Source: Planctomycetota bacterium (GTDB lineage: Bacteria; Planctomycetota; Brocadiia; SM23-32). Taken from it: DNA of 6,133 nt. A model generated the notes under the pieces. That model saw only the letters and a list, made by a program, of their open reading frames with translations, was not told the origin of the DNA and searched no databases. Made by a program: the position numbers and the translations under genes. How positions within the stretch are numbered: position 1 is the first letter of the stretch; every line of letters starts with the position of its first letter. Below, piece after piece: positions 6,053-6,133 of the stretch. The DNA lies in contig JAGYMJ010000589.1 in the NCBI GenBank assembly GCA_018400625.1, forward strand, positions 1 to 6,133, written 5' to 3'.

Positions 6053-6133
6053 CTCAGTGAACCCCGAGGCAACCCCACCGTGCCCTGTGCCTGCCTGTGC
6101 GTCGCACGCAGACAGGCCGGTGGAATGAAGATT
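6053..6133 (+). repeat. REP-like repeat copy 3 with a 27-nt palindrome inserted in its hairpin
   Basis: CTCAGTGAA is followed by a 13-nt spacer and the hairpin core, but the core spans 6075-6123 (49 nt) in place of 22. The extra 27 nt (about 6092-6118) are themselves palindromic. GCCTGT (6093-6098) pairs with ACAGGC (6112-6117), GCGT (6099-6102) pairs with ACGC (6106-6109), with loop CGC and a bulged AG. The tail AATGAAGATT resembles copies 1L and 1R. It starts shortly after the stop of the 167-aa gene and may continue past the window edge. No T-run follows within the window, so it is not called as a terminator. Confidence 0.82.

Noticed and set aside
1..6133. CRISPR array, tRNA, rRNA or transposase gene
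   Set aside because: There are no regularly spaced direct repeats, no tRNA-like cloverleaf seen by eye, and no transposase or integrase motifs in any long frame. The repeats are irregularly spaced and in both orientations.

Overview
The window reads as chromosomal DNA of a Gram-negative-type bacterium, most likely from the PVC group (Planctomycetota, Verrucomicrobiota, Lentisphaerota, Kiritimatiellota). Two things point there. One is a two-membrane type II secretion gene pair. The other is a divergent sigma factor that opens with the 'P-x-T-x-W-S-L' signature I associate with the kinase-linked ECF-like sigma factors of that group. The phylum is an inference, and base composition is moderate, not extreme.

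Layout. Positions 1-2933 (minus strand) carry gspD, a complete and probably lipidated secretin with a long acidic N-terminal extension. It is followed 62 nt later by the 5' part of gspE, the secretion ATPase, which runs off the left edge. Positions 2934-3339 hold a 326-bp nested palindrome and no gene. Positions 3340-4323 (minus strand) encode a GAF-GGDEF diguanylate cyclase with an intact active site and an intact inhibitory site. Positions 4324-4754 are a divergent intergenic region with a near-consensus sigma-70 promoter facing right and two repeat copies. Positions 4755-6025 (plus strand) carry a two-gene unit: the ECF-like sigma factor and an uncharacterised 167-aa protein I take to be its usual neighbour. 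The last 108 bases hold another repeat copy.

The strongest unexplained structure is an interspersed, REP-like hairpin repeat. It is present five times, once degenerate, and only between genes. Its core is a 22-nt hairpin (CCACCG / CGGTGG arms) preceded by TCAGTGAA, usually 13 nt upstream. Two copies face each other around a perfect 39-bp inverted repeat and form the large palindrome upstream of gspD. One copy at the right edge has a second, 27-nt palindrome inserted inside its hairpin.

Possible functional links. The GspE N-terminus shows the tandem 24-residue motifs of the c-di-GMP-binding MshEN family, and a diguanylate cyclase lies upstream on the same strand, so secretion may be under c-di-GMP control. 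This is a hypothesis: the first motif lacks its usual leading arginine. The sigma-factor pair is expected to be followed by a serine/threonine kinase just beyond the window.
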